A stretch of 64,000 nt of DNA from assembly GCA_963681505.1 (NCBI GenBank), contig OY811986.1:2265554-2329553 (forward strand), written 5' to 3'. The notes under the pieces were generated by a model. That model did no database searches and had not been told where the DNA came from. It saw only the letters and a program-made list of their open reading frames with translations. The position numbers and the translations under genes are program-made. Numbering within the stretch: the stretch's first letter is position 1; each line of letters begins with the position of its first letter. This DNA comes from Eunapius fragilis. Taxonomy: Eukaryota; Porifera; Demospongiae; Spongillida; Spongillidae. Below, piece after piece: positions 1 through 12,404 of the stretch.

Positions 1-165
1 AGTGGCTGAAATGAGGCTGGTACTGGCTGAGATTAGAAGGGTACAGGTGGCGGAGATGAAGTTGGTACTGGCTGAGATAAGACTGGTACAGGTGGCTGAG
101 ATGAGGTTGGTACTGGCTGAGATAAGACTGGTACAGGTTACTGAGATGAGACTGGTACAGGTGGA
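1..165. repeat. Minisatellite, about 24-bp unit, first block
   Basis: Tandem copies of a degenerate unit of about 24 bp (core gctgagatgaggctggtact), alternating full and slightly shorter copies. The unit length is a multiple of three, so it stays open in several frames and gives an apparent repeat peptide. There is no other coding sign. Confidence 0.85.
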
Positions 166-243
166 CTGGTACCATGGGCGCCCCCAGCTTTTCCGGAAGG
201 GGGGTGGGGAGCCAGGATAGGGCAAGGGGGCGCCATTTGACAG

Positions 244-600
244 CCATGAATATGTTGTCCGCTTTCAGTGGATTCAACCAGCGGGGGGTGTGCTGTCTGT
301 CTGCTTTCGGCCAATTCAACCAGCGGTTGGGGGGGGGGGGGGGGGGGGGTGCTGTCCGCTTTTGGCTGATTGAACCAGCGGGGGGTGCTGTCTGCTTTCG
401 GCTGATTCAACCAGCGGGGTGGGGGGTGCTGTCTGTCTGCTTTTGGCTGATTCAACCAGCGAGGCAGGGGGGGGGATGCTGTCTGTCTGATTTCAGCTGA
501 TACAACCAGCAAGGGGGGGTTGCTGTCCGCTTTTGGCCGATTCAACCAGCGGGGGGGGGTGCTGTCCGCTTTCAGCCAATTCAGCCAGTGGGGGGTGCGC
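244..600. repeat. G-rich tandem array, about 45-bp unit
   Basis: About seven degenerate copies of a unit built from ttcaaccagcg, a run of G of variable length, and tgctgtctgctttcggc. The poly-G part varies from about 6 to 18 bases, which explains the unequal spacing. It lies between two blocks of the 24-bp minisatellite. Long G runs at 330-350, 620-648 and 697-712 punctuate the region. Confidence 0.8.
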
Positions 601-724
601 ATGTATGTAAACTTTTATTACGGGGGGGGGGGGGGGGGGGGGGGGGAGGGCGCCATTCAGTCCCGAAAGGGAGGGGGGTGCCATTCAGTCCCGAAAGGGG
701 GGGGGGGGGGGGCATGGGTACAGG

Positions 725-1000
725 GTGCCTGAGATGAGGCTGGTACTGGTGGCCAAGATGAGACTGGTACAGGTGACTGAGATGAGGCTGGTACTAGTGG
801 CTGAGATAAGACCGGTACTGGTGGCTGAGATGAGACTGGTACTGGTGGCTAAGATGAGGCTGGTACTGGTGGCTGAGATAAGACTGGTACTGGTGGCTGA
901 GATGAGACTGGTACTGGTGCCTGAGATGAGGCTGCATGGTACTGGTGGCCAAGAAGTGCCTGAGATGAGGCTGGTACTGGTGGCCAAGATGAGATCGTAG
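725..1000. repeat. Minisatellite, about 24-bp unit, second block
   Basis: The same repeat family as the block at the window start (core gatgagactggtactggtgg), here about eleven copies, mostly 24 bp. The two blocks are separated by the G-rich array, so the original satellite was probably split or expanded around it. Confidence 0.85.
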
Positions 1001-2560
1001 AAAGACATAAGTAAGATCCAACAGTTGCTCTGAACTATGAAAGAATAACAGCTGTTCATTGCCCTACATAACGCGCCGTTAGGACCTACTAGTAACCAAA
1101 CATATTAACGATACTCCCGGTATATCTTGCTAACTTTTAGTACATTTGTTCGCCGTCAGAAAAAAAAAAGTGGCTACAAACCATTGCAAATATCTATTAG
1201 TACCTTTAGTTCCCTTTACGAACAACCTTTATTTCAGATTTTCTATTGTCGCAGGCGTGGAGAATCGCTTCTGTATCGAAGAGGTACGCAAAGACTAACC
1301 CGCTTTCAGGGTCCGTAGCTTGCTGTAGCAAGTTGACTACGCCTCGTGGTTTGCGCCACAAATAGAAAAAATGTGTTCCTTTCCTTGTACCGTGTTAAAA
1401 TGGCGATTAGTCCATCGGTGTTATTGAGTGAGCTAACGTCTTAGGTTGTCAAGGTCGTTGTTAAGGGCATGACATAATCATTTCAATTTTTCGGAAAACG
1501 GATCTAGTGTCCACAAAACATTGGGCCGCAAACACCAGTGTATAATTGTAAATAATGATAAGAATTAGTTTGATCGAATATCGTAATAAAGTATATGTGT
1601 ACAATGCGTCAATACATTTTCTATGGACTTTGAATTACGCAATGACCGAATACCGCCTAATCCTTATGACCGCCAATTTCTCGATATGAGCCTCATTAAT
1701 TGCGGTTTTTAGCGTATCTATATTGCCGTCATCTGTTTTCCTTCTTCTACCTTCAACATGTTCAGCTCAGCAAGGATCTTGTTCAAAGTAGGACTAAGTG
1801 GCACAGACACTTGTGCAGATTCATTTCTTGCGGGCTGGGATACATTTGAGGATTCATTTCTTGAGGGCTGGGACACACTCAAATGGTCATTTCTTGTTGA
1901 GGATTGTTAAAGTCGTGTACAGTCAGCGGCGGATCAAGATTTTTTTGGGGGGTGGGGTGGGGGGGGGGGGGGGCACGGAATGATGGGTGTGGCTGAGGTG
2001 GGTGTGAGAGGGGGAGTGCCCCTCCCGCCCCAGCTAGGGGTATGGGGGAGCGCTTAAAGCTCCCCCATCGGGGTCTGGGGCCGAGCCCAGAAGCTTTGCA
2101 ACTTTATTATATTCCACGTTAGAAAAAGCTGTCTTCACCGGTTGGGTTTGCGCCGTTACCCCCACCCCGGCACCCACTTACAGCATTCCTGCTGGTGAAG
2201 AAGTTAGTGACTTTCAGTCTTTGCCTCTTTTCTACGTTTAGTTAGGTACTTGGATAAATCACGTAACTACCGTAAAAAATTGTCTCCCAAAAATTGTAAC
2301 GTAACTTTTGACTGCCGGAGAGGATTGATTTGAGGCGATCGTTTGTTTGCGCTGGTTTTGAGTTTTGTTGTGCTTGCTATATTCTGTTAGCCCATGGCTT
2401 CTTTTAGCATTTGCTATTCGTTGTATACGGTGAAACGATTCGCAGTAGTACGTTGTTGGCGTGTCAAAAAAGGGTACGGTTTGATGGTTATAGAATTTTG
2501 TAGCGCATTGAATGGGTTGCATGAAATACATATGAAGGCATTAAGAACACCTAGAAACGG
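1001..2560. other. No gene recognised; repeat-derived DNA
   Basis: No supportable coding region. At 1820-1890 a sequence of about 33 bp containing catttcttg and gggctggga is repeated twice. At 1924-1975 the start agcggcggatcaagattttt followed by a G run resembles the poly-G MITE end seen at 21,339. The following 100 bp is G/C-rich and palindromic. Confidence 0.5.
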
Positions 2561-2568
2561 CTTCATAT
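2561..2568. repeat. 8-bp target-site duplication, left (cttcatat)
   Basis: The octamer cttcatat immediately precedes the CAGCGCCGG terminus and recurs exactly at 6057-6064 just after the opposite terminus. Eight bases is the size expected for hAT insertion. Confidence 0.92.
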
Positions 2569-3133
2569 CAGCGCCGGCCCGGGTTAACCGGGGCGCGAGT
2601 GGCGCAAATGCGCCAGGCCCACCGAAGATAGGGGCCCGTTTATCTACATAGGTACACGCCTTCAATTGATGAATTTAATTAGATGACGTAATGTACGCAT
2701 ATAAATTATGCGCTGTACTTGCGCAAGTTAGCACTAGCTCCGCACGTGACGATCATGATATGATTTGCAAGTGAAGTGACAATTAGAATAGCATCACTGG
2801 TCTTATTATTCTCAAGTTGCCAATTATTGCGCACTATTTTTGATCGTGTAGCACGACGTCTTCAATAAAGAACATTTGAGCGACGGAGAAAAGCAGAAGT
2901 CGAAGCCTCTGTTTCACAACATCCAAAAATCAGTTCATTTTTTTTCTGCATCTACTTTGACTACCGCTACCGGTAGCTTTCCATTGCTCACTGCAGACCA
3001 GTTTCCATCGTGCCATTTGGGTCTTCATCAACTGCCGACGGCAATACAGTAACAGTTGTCACTCATCATGTCGGTGATCTTTTTTCAGCCGTAGTACATA
3101 CAGAGCCTGCAACAGAGGCACCACCTGCTTGCA

Positions 3134-5734
3134 TTGAAGAAAGTTTCAGCATCAAATGAATCTATTCAGATGGATAATTCCCAATGCGAAGATGTCACTG
3201 AAACAGTTCATCAAGATGGTGCAGTATTCCTCCATCAGATGGAAACTGATCCTGCTCTGTGGTCTATTAATGAGAACATGATACAGTATTGGCTGCGAGT
3301 CGGTCCAGAGCTATGTAGGAACAGGGATGGAGTATGTGCTAATTCTACAAAGCAAGGAAAGTTAATCAGGTAAATTGCGCATTTGCACGCCGGCTCCGCA
3401 GCAGTATATAATTCACACAATGTCAAATTGTCACTTGCCATGCAAAGAAAGTAATATAAAAAGAAGAGCGAGTAAATGTACACTATCATCGGCGCTATGT
3501 AGGTACAGAGATTTGCACGAAACCAGCTATGCGTCATAGTACTATTAATGCAGTTCATGCATGTCATTACATACATGTACATGCATGTAAATCTATGAGA
3601 TAAATAGTATATATATTTAATGCTTTGTACTCTGTCTGGCCCATGTAGGAAGCTAAATGAGACAGCGTTCACAACGCTGTCTCCAATTGGAGAAAAGGTT
3701 GAAAGAAACTGGCTGATGTATTCCCCATCAACAGGATGCGTGTTTTGCTTTGTCAGCAAACTGTTTTCTATAAACAGTGTAAGCAATTCCTCTAGTCTAG
3801 CAACAACAGGTTTTGATTCGTGGGATCATATTGGTCGGCTTAATGATCATGAACGTTCTGTTCAACACAGAGAATCTCTTTCAAAGTATGCTATTCGCCT
3901 AGAAAAACACGAGACAATAGACCACTGTATCATAGATAGTTATGCAAGGGAAAATTCATACTGGAAGGAGGTTTTGAGAATTAAGAGTAGTTTCAGTAGT
4001 TACGTTTCTTATCACTCGTGGACTAGCTCTTCGTGGCAGCAATGTGGTTTTTGGATCAGAGCACAACGGAAATTACCTTGATGCTTAGAGTTGCTTTCTG
4101 AATATGATCCGTTTCTTGCACAACACAGAGAAATATGGTAATAGGGGACGTGGCAATCCATCTTATTTATCATCTACAATATGTGAAGAGTTTGTTTTGC
4201 TCATGGCAAGGGAAGTGAGGCAAGTTATCATTAAAGAGATTGCTTCAGCAAAGTACTATTCGTTTAGCGTTGACTCAACACCAGACATCTCACATACGGA
4301 CCAGCTGACGTTTACAGTTCGCTACGTTCATGACGCTGGAATACCAACTGAGCGTTTTTTTAAGTTTGAAGAAATACATTCCCACACTGGTTTAAATTTG
4401 TTCAACACTATAATCGACATTCGTAAAGACTTTAGGCTTGATCTCAAAGATTGTCGAGGCCAATCGTGTGACAATGCTAGCAACATGTCAGGAAAGTATT
4501 CTGGTGTGCAGGCCAGGGTGTTGGAAGAAAATAATAAAGCGTCTTACATTCCTTGCATGGCACACTCGTTAAATCTATCAGGAGTCTCAGCAGCAGAATC
4601 TTGTGTCAACGCTGCATCATTTTTTGGATTTGTTGAAAAGTGTATGTATTTTTTTCTGCATCAACTCATCGTTGGAATCGTTTGAGAACAGTGCTTAGTG
4701 CTGTCAATGCAGTTGAAAGATCACTTTTACCAAAACGGCTTTGTGAAACCAGGTGGTCTAGTAGATCGGACGCGCTGAATTCCATGTCGCAGCACTATAA
4801 GGTATACCATGATGTTTTACAGCAAATTGCTGACGATCCCTTGCAAAAGTGTGATACACGATCTAAAGCACTTGCAATGGCAAATATAATGGACACACTG
4901 GAAACAGTTTTTATGACAGTGTTTTGGAGTGCACTGCTTCAAAGAATACACGAAAGCAGCCAGCTTCTCCAGTCCACTACCATAGAAAAAGGATCTGTTA
5001 TTGCTGTATTGAAGTCTCTTCTGCATGGATTTCTGGAGGCTCAAAGAAGCTTGTTTGATGATTATAAGGCTAGAGCAGTTGCTATTAGCAAGACCCCATG
5101 CTTTAAAGAAGTGCGAGTGCGACGAGCAAAGCGCGTCTTTGGAGATTCTAGTGAGCCTGATGTTGTGATGTCTTCAGAAGAGAAATTTAGAACTGAAACG
5201 TTCTACGCTATACATGATCGTATTGTGACCGATCTCAACAACAGAATACGTGCATATTCAGAAACGGACACTCGTTTTCTATTTTTAAGACACCATAAAC
5301 TTGAGAATTTTGATGCCGTAAAAGATTCCTTGTCTCGATTAACATCGTTCTATTCCGATGATCTTGATGCTGAAATTTTTGATGAATGGTTGCAGTGGAC
5401 AGAATTTGAGAAGGCTTTGTATCCAAATGATGCATCGAGAAGGCCGGCACATGAAATGCTGTCCACTTTAAGAAAACACCATGTCGAAAGTGCCTTTCCT
5501 AACATATTCATTGCACTGCGTATATACTTAACTCTTCCAGTATCAAATTGTACTGGAGAGCGGTCATTTAGCCACCTGAAGAGAATTAAAAATGCTCTCC
5601 ACTCGACTATGGATCAAGAACGATTATCGAGCTTAGCAATATTGAACATAGATTCTGAACTTGTTCGAGAAATTGACTATTCCAAGCTAATCGCCAACTT
5701 TGCCGAACTCAAATTACGCCGTAAACCTGTTTAA
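3134..5734 (+). pseudogene. hAT transposase (TTF-type zinc finger and dimerisation domain), frameshifted
   Basis: This is the cut-and-paste transposase of the surrounding element. A first exon (3134 to about 3370) ends at a plausible gt donor, and the frame resumes after an ag at 3649. A TTF-like zinc-finger stretch follows (NWLMYSPSTGCVFCF, then DSWDHIGRLNDHERSVQH). The RNase H-like catalytic core is at 4260-4500 (SVDSTPDISHTDQL and CDNASNMSGKYSG). The C-terminal hAT dimerisation domain (TGERSFSHLKRIKNALHS) ends at 5734. The reading frame is broken near 3980, 4085, 4128 and 4655, the last in a run of seven T. The last 364 codons are one open frame. The architecture resembles animal ZMYM1-like hAT proteins. 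With four frame breaks it is a dead copy. Confidence 0.88.
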
Positions 5735-5812
5735 AAAGTACAAGGTTGCATTACTATTATTATAAAAGTAGATCATTCTAATAAATTTGTATAATTGTTG
5801 TTATATGTCAGA

Positions 5813-5880
5813 GTATCCAAAAGATGCATTGAGAAGGTCGGCACATGAAATGCTGTCCATATAAGAAAACACCATGATGA
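5813..5880 (+). repeat. Second copy of a transposase C-terminal segment
   Basis: About 68 bp downstream of the hAT stop codon repeat, with mismatches, the coding stretch at 5418-5487 (shared blocks ggcacatgaaatgctgtcca and aagaaaacaccatg). It is a short internal duplication inside the element's 3' non-coding region. Confidence 0.85.
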
Positions 5881-6056
5881 TTGTGTGAAGGATTAGTTAT
5901 AATTACATCTGTGGTAGTAAATTCAAATGTGACGCTTGCTGATAGCAGCGTTCCACAATTATTAATTCAACGCTGTGTGTTGGGAGACTTTTATTACTAA
6001 GGGGGCCCATTAAATTTACCCTGCGCCAGGCCCATTAAACGGTTAATCCGGCACTG

Positions 6057-6064
6057 CTTCATAT
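6057..6064. repeat. 8-bp target-site duplication, right (cttcatat)
   Basis: Exact copy of 2561-2568, directly following the hAT right terminus (rc CAGTGCCGG). Confidence 0.92.
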
Positions 6065-6750
6065 GGTTTAAGGTACGCAATTATCGTGAAAGCTAATAGC
6101 TTTTATGACAGTGGGACGTCATACCTATTTGCCCTAACGTTACTAAGATATGTATCTGACCTTTCGTACGTAGGTAGAGTGTGTTAACGAGGTGTTCTAT
6201 TTAAAGCGCACCTTTTTTTGCCGTGGGTTCTTTAGCTAGATTATTTTCAGACTCTGCTGCTTATGTAGTAACAGCGCCTTGCATATCACGAGATTCTGAT
6301 TTAGCGCAGTGCTCTTATCAATCAAACCAATTTAATCAAAATTTGTCATGGCAACATGCAATGTTAGTTTATTATTCATGTTTTAATACTATGTTTATTA
6401 AACTTTATATTTTTATTCAACAGTTCTGTGTGTAGTTGCAGGGATAATGAAGGCTGTTGTGATTTGAAGAGTTTTAAAAATGACATTAATGAACGTAATG
6501 AACTGCAAGTACCCATGATACGAAAGGGGCTAGTGTTTTACATCCACACCAATATAGCATATCAACGTTTAGAAAATACAAGAAGTCATTGCATCAATTC
6601 TTGAGCACTCTGCTGGAAGCAGTGTCACCATTACACCTGATGCGTTGCGGTGGGCAAAACATCATATTATTAATATATTGTCAAAATTTAAAAAAAATCT
6701 TACAAGATGTTGGGCTGAAGTAGAGGTGTTTCTCAATGAGCAGTTTATAG
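6065..6750. other. No gene recognised
   Basis: AT-rich sequence with no domain-bearing frame and no clear repeat structure. A 70-codon frame at 6223-6435 has no recognisable features and I do not call it. Confidence 0.5.
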
Positions 6751-6754
6751 TGTA

Positions 6755-6973
6755 GAGGGGTACCTATTCCTCTGGTAGTGGGATAACCATGGTAGTGGTA
6801 GTGGGGTGCCTATTGCTCTGATAGTGGGATAGCTATTGCACTGGTAGTGGGGGTATACCTATTCCACTGGTAGTAGGATAGCTATGGTACTTGTAGGGGA
6901 GTTCCTATTGCTCTGGTAGTGGGATAGCTATGGCTCTGATCTGGTAGTGGTGTACCTAGTACACCACTACCAG
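6755..6973. repeat. Minisatellite ending in a perfect hairpin
   Basis: Irregular tandem copies (about 35-42 bp) of cctattgctctggtagtggg followed by atagctatgg. The array ends in a perfect inverted repeat at 6941-6973, with 14-bp stems ctggtagtggtgta / tacaccactaccag and a 5-base loop. The final stem is the repeat core turned round. Confidence 0.85.
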
Positions 6974-7097
6974 TGCAATCATGCGACACATTTTGGTTGT
7001 GTAGAATTAGAGTAGTCAGGATGACATGGCTGTTACAGGTGGGTGCAGCAAATGAAAAAACAGTCGTACAAGAATATATACAGCCTTACAAATGAAA

Positions 7098-8606
7098 GTG
7101 TAGCTATGAGAAGGCCTTCTCTAGGGGCTCCTCCCACTCCATATTACCAGTCATCTACACCAAAGTGGGTACGTCTGTTTATTATTCTATTTGAGATGCA
7201 CCAATCTACTTACGGTAGTGGCATGATGTGTGAACTGTAGTTCTCTTTGAGAGGCAACCTGCGATGTCGGTTTAAATAATTCGAGGTGATTGTTGTTGTT
7301 GCTGCTGAAGATTACAAAGAAGCATTTTAATGGAGACTGAATCAAACAGTTGATGGTTGTGCTTTATGTGTGATGATTCATTTATTCATGTGCAGGTGTG
7401 AGTGTATGAATGCATGATTGTGTGCACGTGTACCTACTAAGTTCAATCTTGAAGCATCTGATACTGAGTTAATTAACTCAAGTTGCAAGTTCTCTACACA
7501 TGTACCTTCAAAGGGATCAGCTGCCTCATTGATAATCATGCAAAAGCTAGTCTTTCCCCTGGAAACATTTGCAAATGTCATGATTACCAATGTCATTAGT
7601 AGTGAATTGTTTGCTAAAATAATTGGTTGTCATACCATAATTATACAACCAAATTCCTGTAAGTAATTTTTTAATTTCATATGTAAAATAATTCAATAAA
7701 TTTATAGATGTAAACATAACGATGACCCAACCTTCTACATGATGGGGATTTACCCCATAATGCTCAGGGGAACATCTACCTACCAATTCTATCACCAGTA
7801 CCGTTTTTAAATAGGATCTTGCTGTTCGACATATATAATTTACAGCTGGTAGTATGGAGAACATGAGAAGTACCGAAGATGGAAGAATTGAGCCCATGGG
7901 AGGATTGATCACATCAGAGGCACACCTTGGCTTAAAACAGGTAGGATCAGATGAAGTCTCTATATCTCCATTTTTATCATTGAGGCATTCAGTCCCTAGT
8001 CTGAGGTCCCCCTCAACCTCTGCACATCCCCTCAGAGGTCATACAGTTCATTAGCCTTGGCCAGACTTTTGCTGGACCAACTCCTCAATTCTAGGCTGCA
8101 CACTGCATCCTCAGTGATTGATGGTGAATACCCTATTGTGGACGGATGAAGAGTACAAGTGTATGGTGCTAATATGGTGCATGTGTTAAGTATGGTATTT
8201 GTGTGTGTAATATTTGTGAGAATGTGATGGAATGTGATTTCATGGTGTGTGTAGTGAGATAGTGCAAGTATGTGATGGTACATGTGATGCACATAACACT
8301 GTGTCACTGCATTTCATTTGTCGATGTAACATGTACTCATGCAATGAATGTATGTGGGTGGGGTGTGTGGGTAACCTTTCTTTACTCCTGATATTTCTAC
8401 AGTCGTTGCCTTTGTCCAGCTTGCCAGCTATGGCTGCAATGTCTTCAATGACTGCAATGGACTTGAGCTCTTCTTAAGTGTAGTTCACCTGGTGTGGGGG
8501 ACCATATGTGGGTTTGAAGTGAGAGGAGAGGTTGGTTAGCAGAAGGGCTCCTCAGCTATTTCCTCTCCCTTTTTCCACCCCTATGTAGCTACACCTTCCC
8601 AGTGAA
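7098..8606. repeat. Left arm of a 5.2-kb inverted-repeat element
   Basis: This 1.5-kb stretch recurs inverted at 10,995-12,263. Aligned landmarks include agaaggcctt and gtacgtctgtttattattct near the outer end, tacctactaagttcaatctt, aagttctctacacatgtacc, ttaattaactcaagttgcaa, gaattgagcccatgggagga, and ctcagctatttcctctccct near the inner end. By eye the arms are about 80-85% identical, with several indels. The left arm has about 170 bp extra near 7,690-7,860. No open frame with a known domain lies in the arm. Confidence 0.85.
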
Positions 8607-10994
8607 GACCAAGAACACTAGATTAACCTAGCTTTCTATCACAATATTCATTATGATTGTCATGTATTTAACGTACAGCAAAAGTTAATTTAAAAGTCAC
8701 AGCTGTTTTCAGACACAGTTTTTTATGCGCATCAGATTGATGGGTTGGATGTGATCATATAATCATATCAGCATACTAAGTATTAAAAACTGAATAGCTG
8801 GTGAACCTACAATTTTTGCAGTGTACCGATTATTTGAATGGGTGAACATCAATATATATCATGCACTCTTTCTTATGTGCATAATATATTGTGCTGTTCA
8901 CCGATCAACCATAGATCATCCAGTGTTTTATGTGAGTTATATTATTGCTAATGTTTTATTATTTGCCACGTGCATTGCTATTGTCTGAATTGGATAGACT
9001 CTGAAGTGTTGCAATCTATGTGATTTAAAATTCATACATGCCCTTAGCAACAGTCTCACTACAGCATGGGACTGTCACAAATTCACCATCCCCACATGGA
9101 CAACTTGAGCCAGCTGCTTTGTCCAATTTGCATGATGATCCTCATCCAATCATGAGTGCACATCTTGATTAGGCAGTGAATTGGTTAGTGGTGTTCATGT
9201 TTATAGTGGTTAAATGTCATTACACACACAGCTGGAGTTATCAAAAATTAAGCCTGCACCTCAATTGATTACAACACAGAAATTTCCACTGCATAGCCAA
9301 ACTGAAAATCACCACATACATCTCTGACTTGCAAAAGGTGAAGTAAAGATGTCATCTTTTAAGTCAAGTAATTGGCTTATATCTACCCATTAGGACCTAT
9401 AATAGTTAAGTACAATGTGTACTAGTGCATGCATGCAAATGCATGATTCACGCAAGCATGTTCACACAAGCAAACAAAACGACTCCACACACTGGTGCAA
9501 GAAATGAGTCCTTGCAAAAAGAAAAATGGTTTTGATAGCTAATAATTGATGGTAATACTCATGGGAAGTTGCATCCCAGTTTCGAACGTCAATTTCATGT
9601 TGGCAAGTTTGTAACTAGCAAAGATGACACAGGATTTCATAGAAGAATGTTCCTGACGCCGTTGTTCGTTGTGCTCGGTCTCTTCACACACAAACATGCC
9701 TTAAACAACATGCACGCAGTGGAGAAATGCACAAATGCAGTTTTCATAACCTGCACTAGGACAAGCAACTACAGTGGTGGTGTTGGCGAAGGTGGTGTTG
9801 ACAAAAGCCTACATTTCAAGTGTTTTGGTGAGGCCTCGGTTTGGAGCCCTTTACCTTTTTCATCTGTCAACCGAACTTATGCTTGTACAGTGTTCAGTAG
9901 TTTAGGTAAATATGTCTGTAATTCTTTTACGAATATAAATTATTGAATATTATAATATTATGGTACATGATTTATGCATCACTGAACGTACATACAATTT
10001 TGTGCCTGTGCTTAAAATAAAATAATAAAAACTACATTTAGAGCCTGGTCCTATGATTAACTGGAAGCTCCGAGGGTCAAACTTAGTTCCCTTCCTTTAA
10101 TATAATGAACTATTTACAAACATTTCCTGACTAGTAGTTGTAACAAACAAATAAAATAGCGCTTGCAAGGCTATGTACTTTTATCTATGTTGGAACACAT
10201 ACACTTGATAAGCAAACCAGATTTTATATATTACATACTTTTTTTTTAGGTGACGAATTCATTATCCATAATGGAATAATATTAATGGTTGTAATATTCA
10301 TGGTTGTTCTTTTCAATAAAAGTTGCATCACTTAAAAGAAGCATTTTAATCAATTCAGTATGGATCTCCATCATAAATGAGAAGGGATAAAGGTCTGTAG
10401 AATGTTGAAATTGCAAAGTATATGACAGAGCACCCCTAACTGAGGATCCTTTATTGCAGATTGTGGCACTCACAATCAGCACATTGAAAGAACAATAGCA
10501 TCCAACAGGGCACAGCACTCTTTCAGATCAGGGCAAGGTTAGTAAGAGGTGCAGTATTTGAACACACTAGTTCTTAATTCCAAGCTGGCTACTTTAGTTA
10601 TGAGAAGGACATGTACACTCAACCCAACTCAGATGGCTTCCTGCTTAGCTAATTGCTTTGCTGTTCTTTGAATGAGCTTTTTATGTGACATCACAAGCTG
10701 GCAATTTTTAAGGCATTCATTCTACAGGGCAGGTAGCTGTAGTGCGTGTTTTAATCCTATAAACGTTGTCCTTGTCCACCATTACAATGTAGACTTTCTC
10801 CTTCGGTTGTCATTTTAGGCTGTCTTTATTTTCAACCATCCTTCAACCTTTGTTTTCTTCTCCCTCCTCAAATTACTTCCCCCACTTCCCCCCTCCCCCC
10901 CCCCCACACACAAAACACTCCCCCATCACATCAACACGTATGCATTTAACTGTGCACATTATCAAATACCTCCCTCTTCCCCCCCTCAAAACAT
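8607..10994. other. Central segment between the long inverted arms; no gene recognised
   Basis: About 2.4 kb of AT-rich unique sequence. The longest frame (125 codons, 9569-9946 +) has no recognisable domain and no intron-exon context. A poly-C/CA stretch lies at 10,880-10,915. If the whole 7.1-12.3 kb is a transposon, this segment would hold its payload, but I see no transposase. Confidence 0.5.
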
Positions 10995-12263
10995 GTAGCC
11001 TTCACTGGGAGGGTGGAGGTAAAGGGAGAGGAAATAGCTGAAGGAGGAGATTACCTCTTCTGGTAACCAACCTCTCCTTACTCCCGCCCACATGTGGTCC
11101 ACAACACCAGGTGGACTACAATGCATGTCCTTTGCATACAAATCATGATTCAAGACATCAGGGTCAAGATGTCTGATGTTGGCAGAGGTGAGAGTACAGT
11201 CTTTGAAGACGTTGCAGCCATAGCTGGCAAGCCGGGCAAAGGCAATGATAGTAGAAGTATTAGGAGTACAGAAAGGTTCCAACACACACCCCACCTGCAC
11301 ATGAGTACATGTTACATCAAATGCAGTGACACAGTTCAGAGGAACTGAGTTCCTCAAGTGATGTGAAGAGACAGCAGGAAGGAGAGAGATGTCCACCCCT
11401 CCCCCCCCGCCCCTCCCCATAGGAAGAGACAACATGGAGACAACATGGAGATAGAGACTTCATCGGAACCTAACTGTCTAAAAGCCAAGGTGTGCCTCTG
11501 ATGTGTCAATCCCATGGGCTCAATTCTTCCATACCTGACTTTTAATAATCCATTTCTTAATTATGCCATTATATGGCAGATTATTTTACATGAAATCACA
11601 TAATGGTTGGTTGTATAATTATGCCGTGACAACCAATTATTTTAGAAATAAGTTCACTAGTAATGAAATTATGCATGACATTTGCAAATGTTTCCAGGGG
11701 AATGTCTAGCTTTACATTGCATAATCAGAATCAATATCATTGATCCCTTTGAAGGTACATGTGTAGAGAACTTGCAACTGGAGTTAATTAACTCAGTATG
11801 AGATGCTTCAAGATTGAACCAAGTAGGTACAAATACACACAATCATGCACTCATGCACAAAAATTAATGAATCAACATGCATAAAGCACAACCATTAACT
11901 GTTTGGTTCAGTCTCCATTAAAATGTTTGGTTGTAATCTACAGTCTGAATATAGCCATGGTGTGTTTTGCCTTGAGATGCAGCTATAAAACTGATAATTT
12001 CCAATCTGGCCCCTTCCTTCGAATGTTGACATGCCAAGTTGAGCAGTAATAACTTCTATTGTGCACAATGTAATGCACTGCCTGAGCGCAAAGACGACAA
12101 CAAATAATACAGCAGCAACAACAACGATCACCTCAAAGTATTTAAACTGACATCACTACAGTTCACGAGTAAGGCCACTGCCGTAAGTACCCCGGTACAT
12201 GGGTGCTCCTCGAATAGAATAATAAACAGACGTACCCACTCCAGAGAAGGCCTACTCAGTACT
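10995..12263. repeat. Right arm of the 5.2-kb inverted-repeat element
   Basis: Inverted counterpart of 7098-8606. Its outer end (agaataataaacagacgtac then ccagagaaggcct) mirrors the left outer end. Its inner end (agggagaggaaatagctgaa) mirrors the left inner end. No target duplication could be assigned at the outer borders by eye. Confidence 0.85.
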
Positions 12264-12354
12264 CGTAGCTACCGTACGCTCTCATTCGTAGAATGCTAAG
12301 GTCTGTATATATTATTTTACGACTGCTTGTTTAATTTACTGCACCTATCTGTAT

Positions 12355-12371
12355 ACAGTGGCGTCCGCATA

Positions 12372-12404
<33 letters not shown>

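Larger units (their letters stand above)
2569..6056 (+). mobile_element. hAT superfamily DNA transposon, full length, decayed
   Basis: The element is 3,488 bp and is bounded by a perfect 8-bp duplication (cttcatat). The left end starts CAGCGCCGG. The right end, read inward on the other strand, starts CAGTGCCGG, and both ends then carry TTAACC. A subterminal block gcgccaggccca occurs near both ends in the same orientation (about 2,612 and 6,022). The inside encodes a ZMYM/TTF-type hAT transposase on the plus strand, broken by frameshifts. The exact duplication shows that the element arrived by transposition as a unit. The frameshifts show it can no longer encode its own enzyme. Confidence 0.93.

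Noticed and set aside
1-1000. Repeat-encoded proteins and a CRISPR-like look of the 24-bp repeats
   Set aside because: The copies are contiguous with no unique spacers, and the unit length of 24 simply keeps frames open. It is a minisatellite.
10986-11435. 149-codon minus frame as a gene
   Set aside because: It lies wholly in the right arm of the long inverted repeat, the left-arm counterpart does not keep the frame, and no domain is visible.
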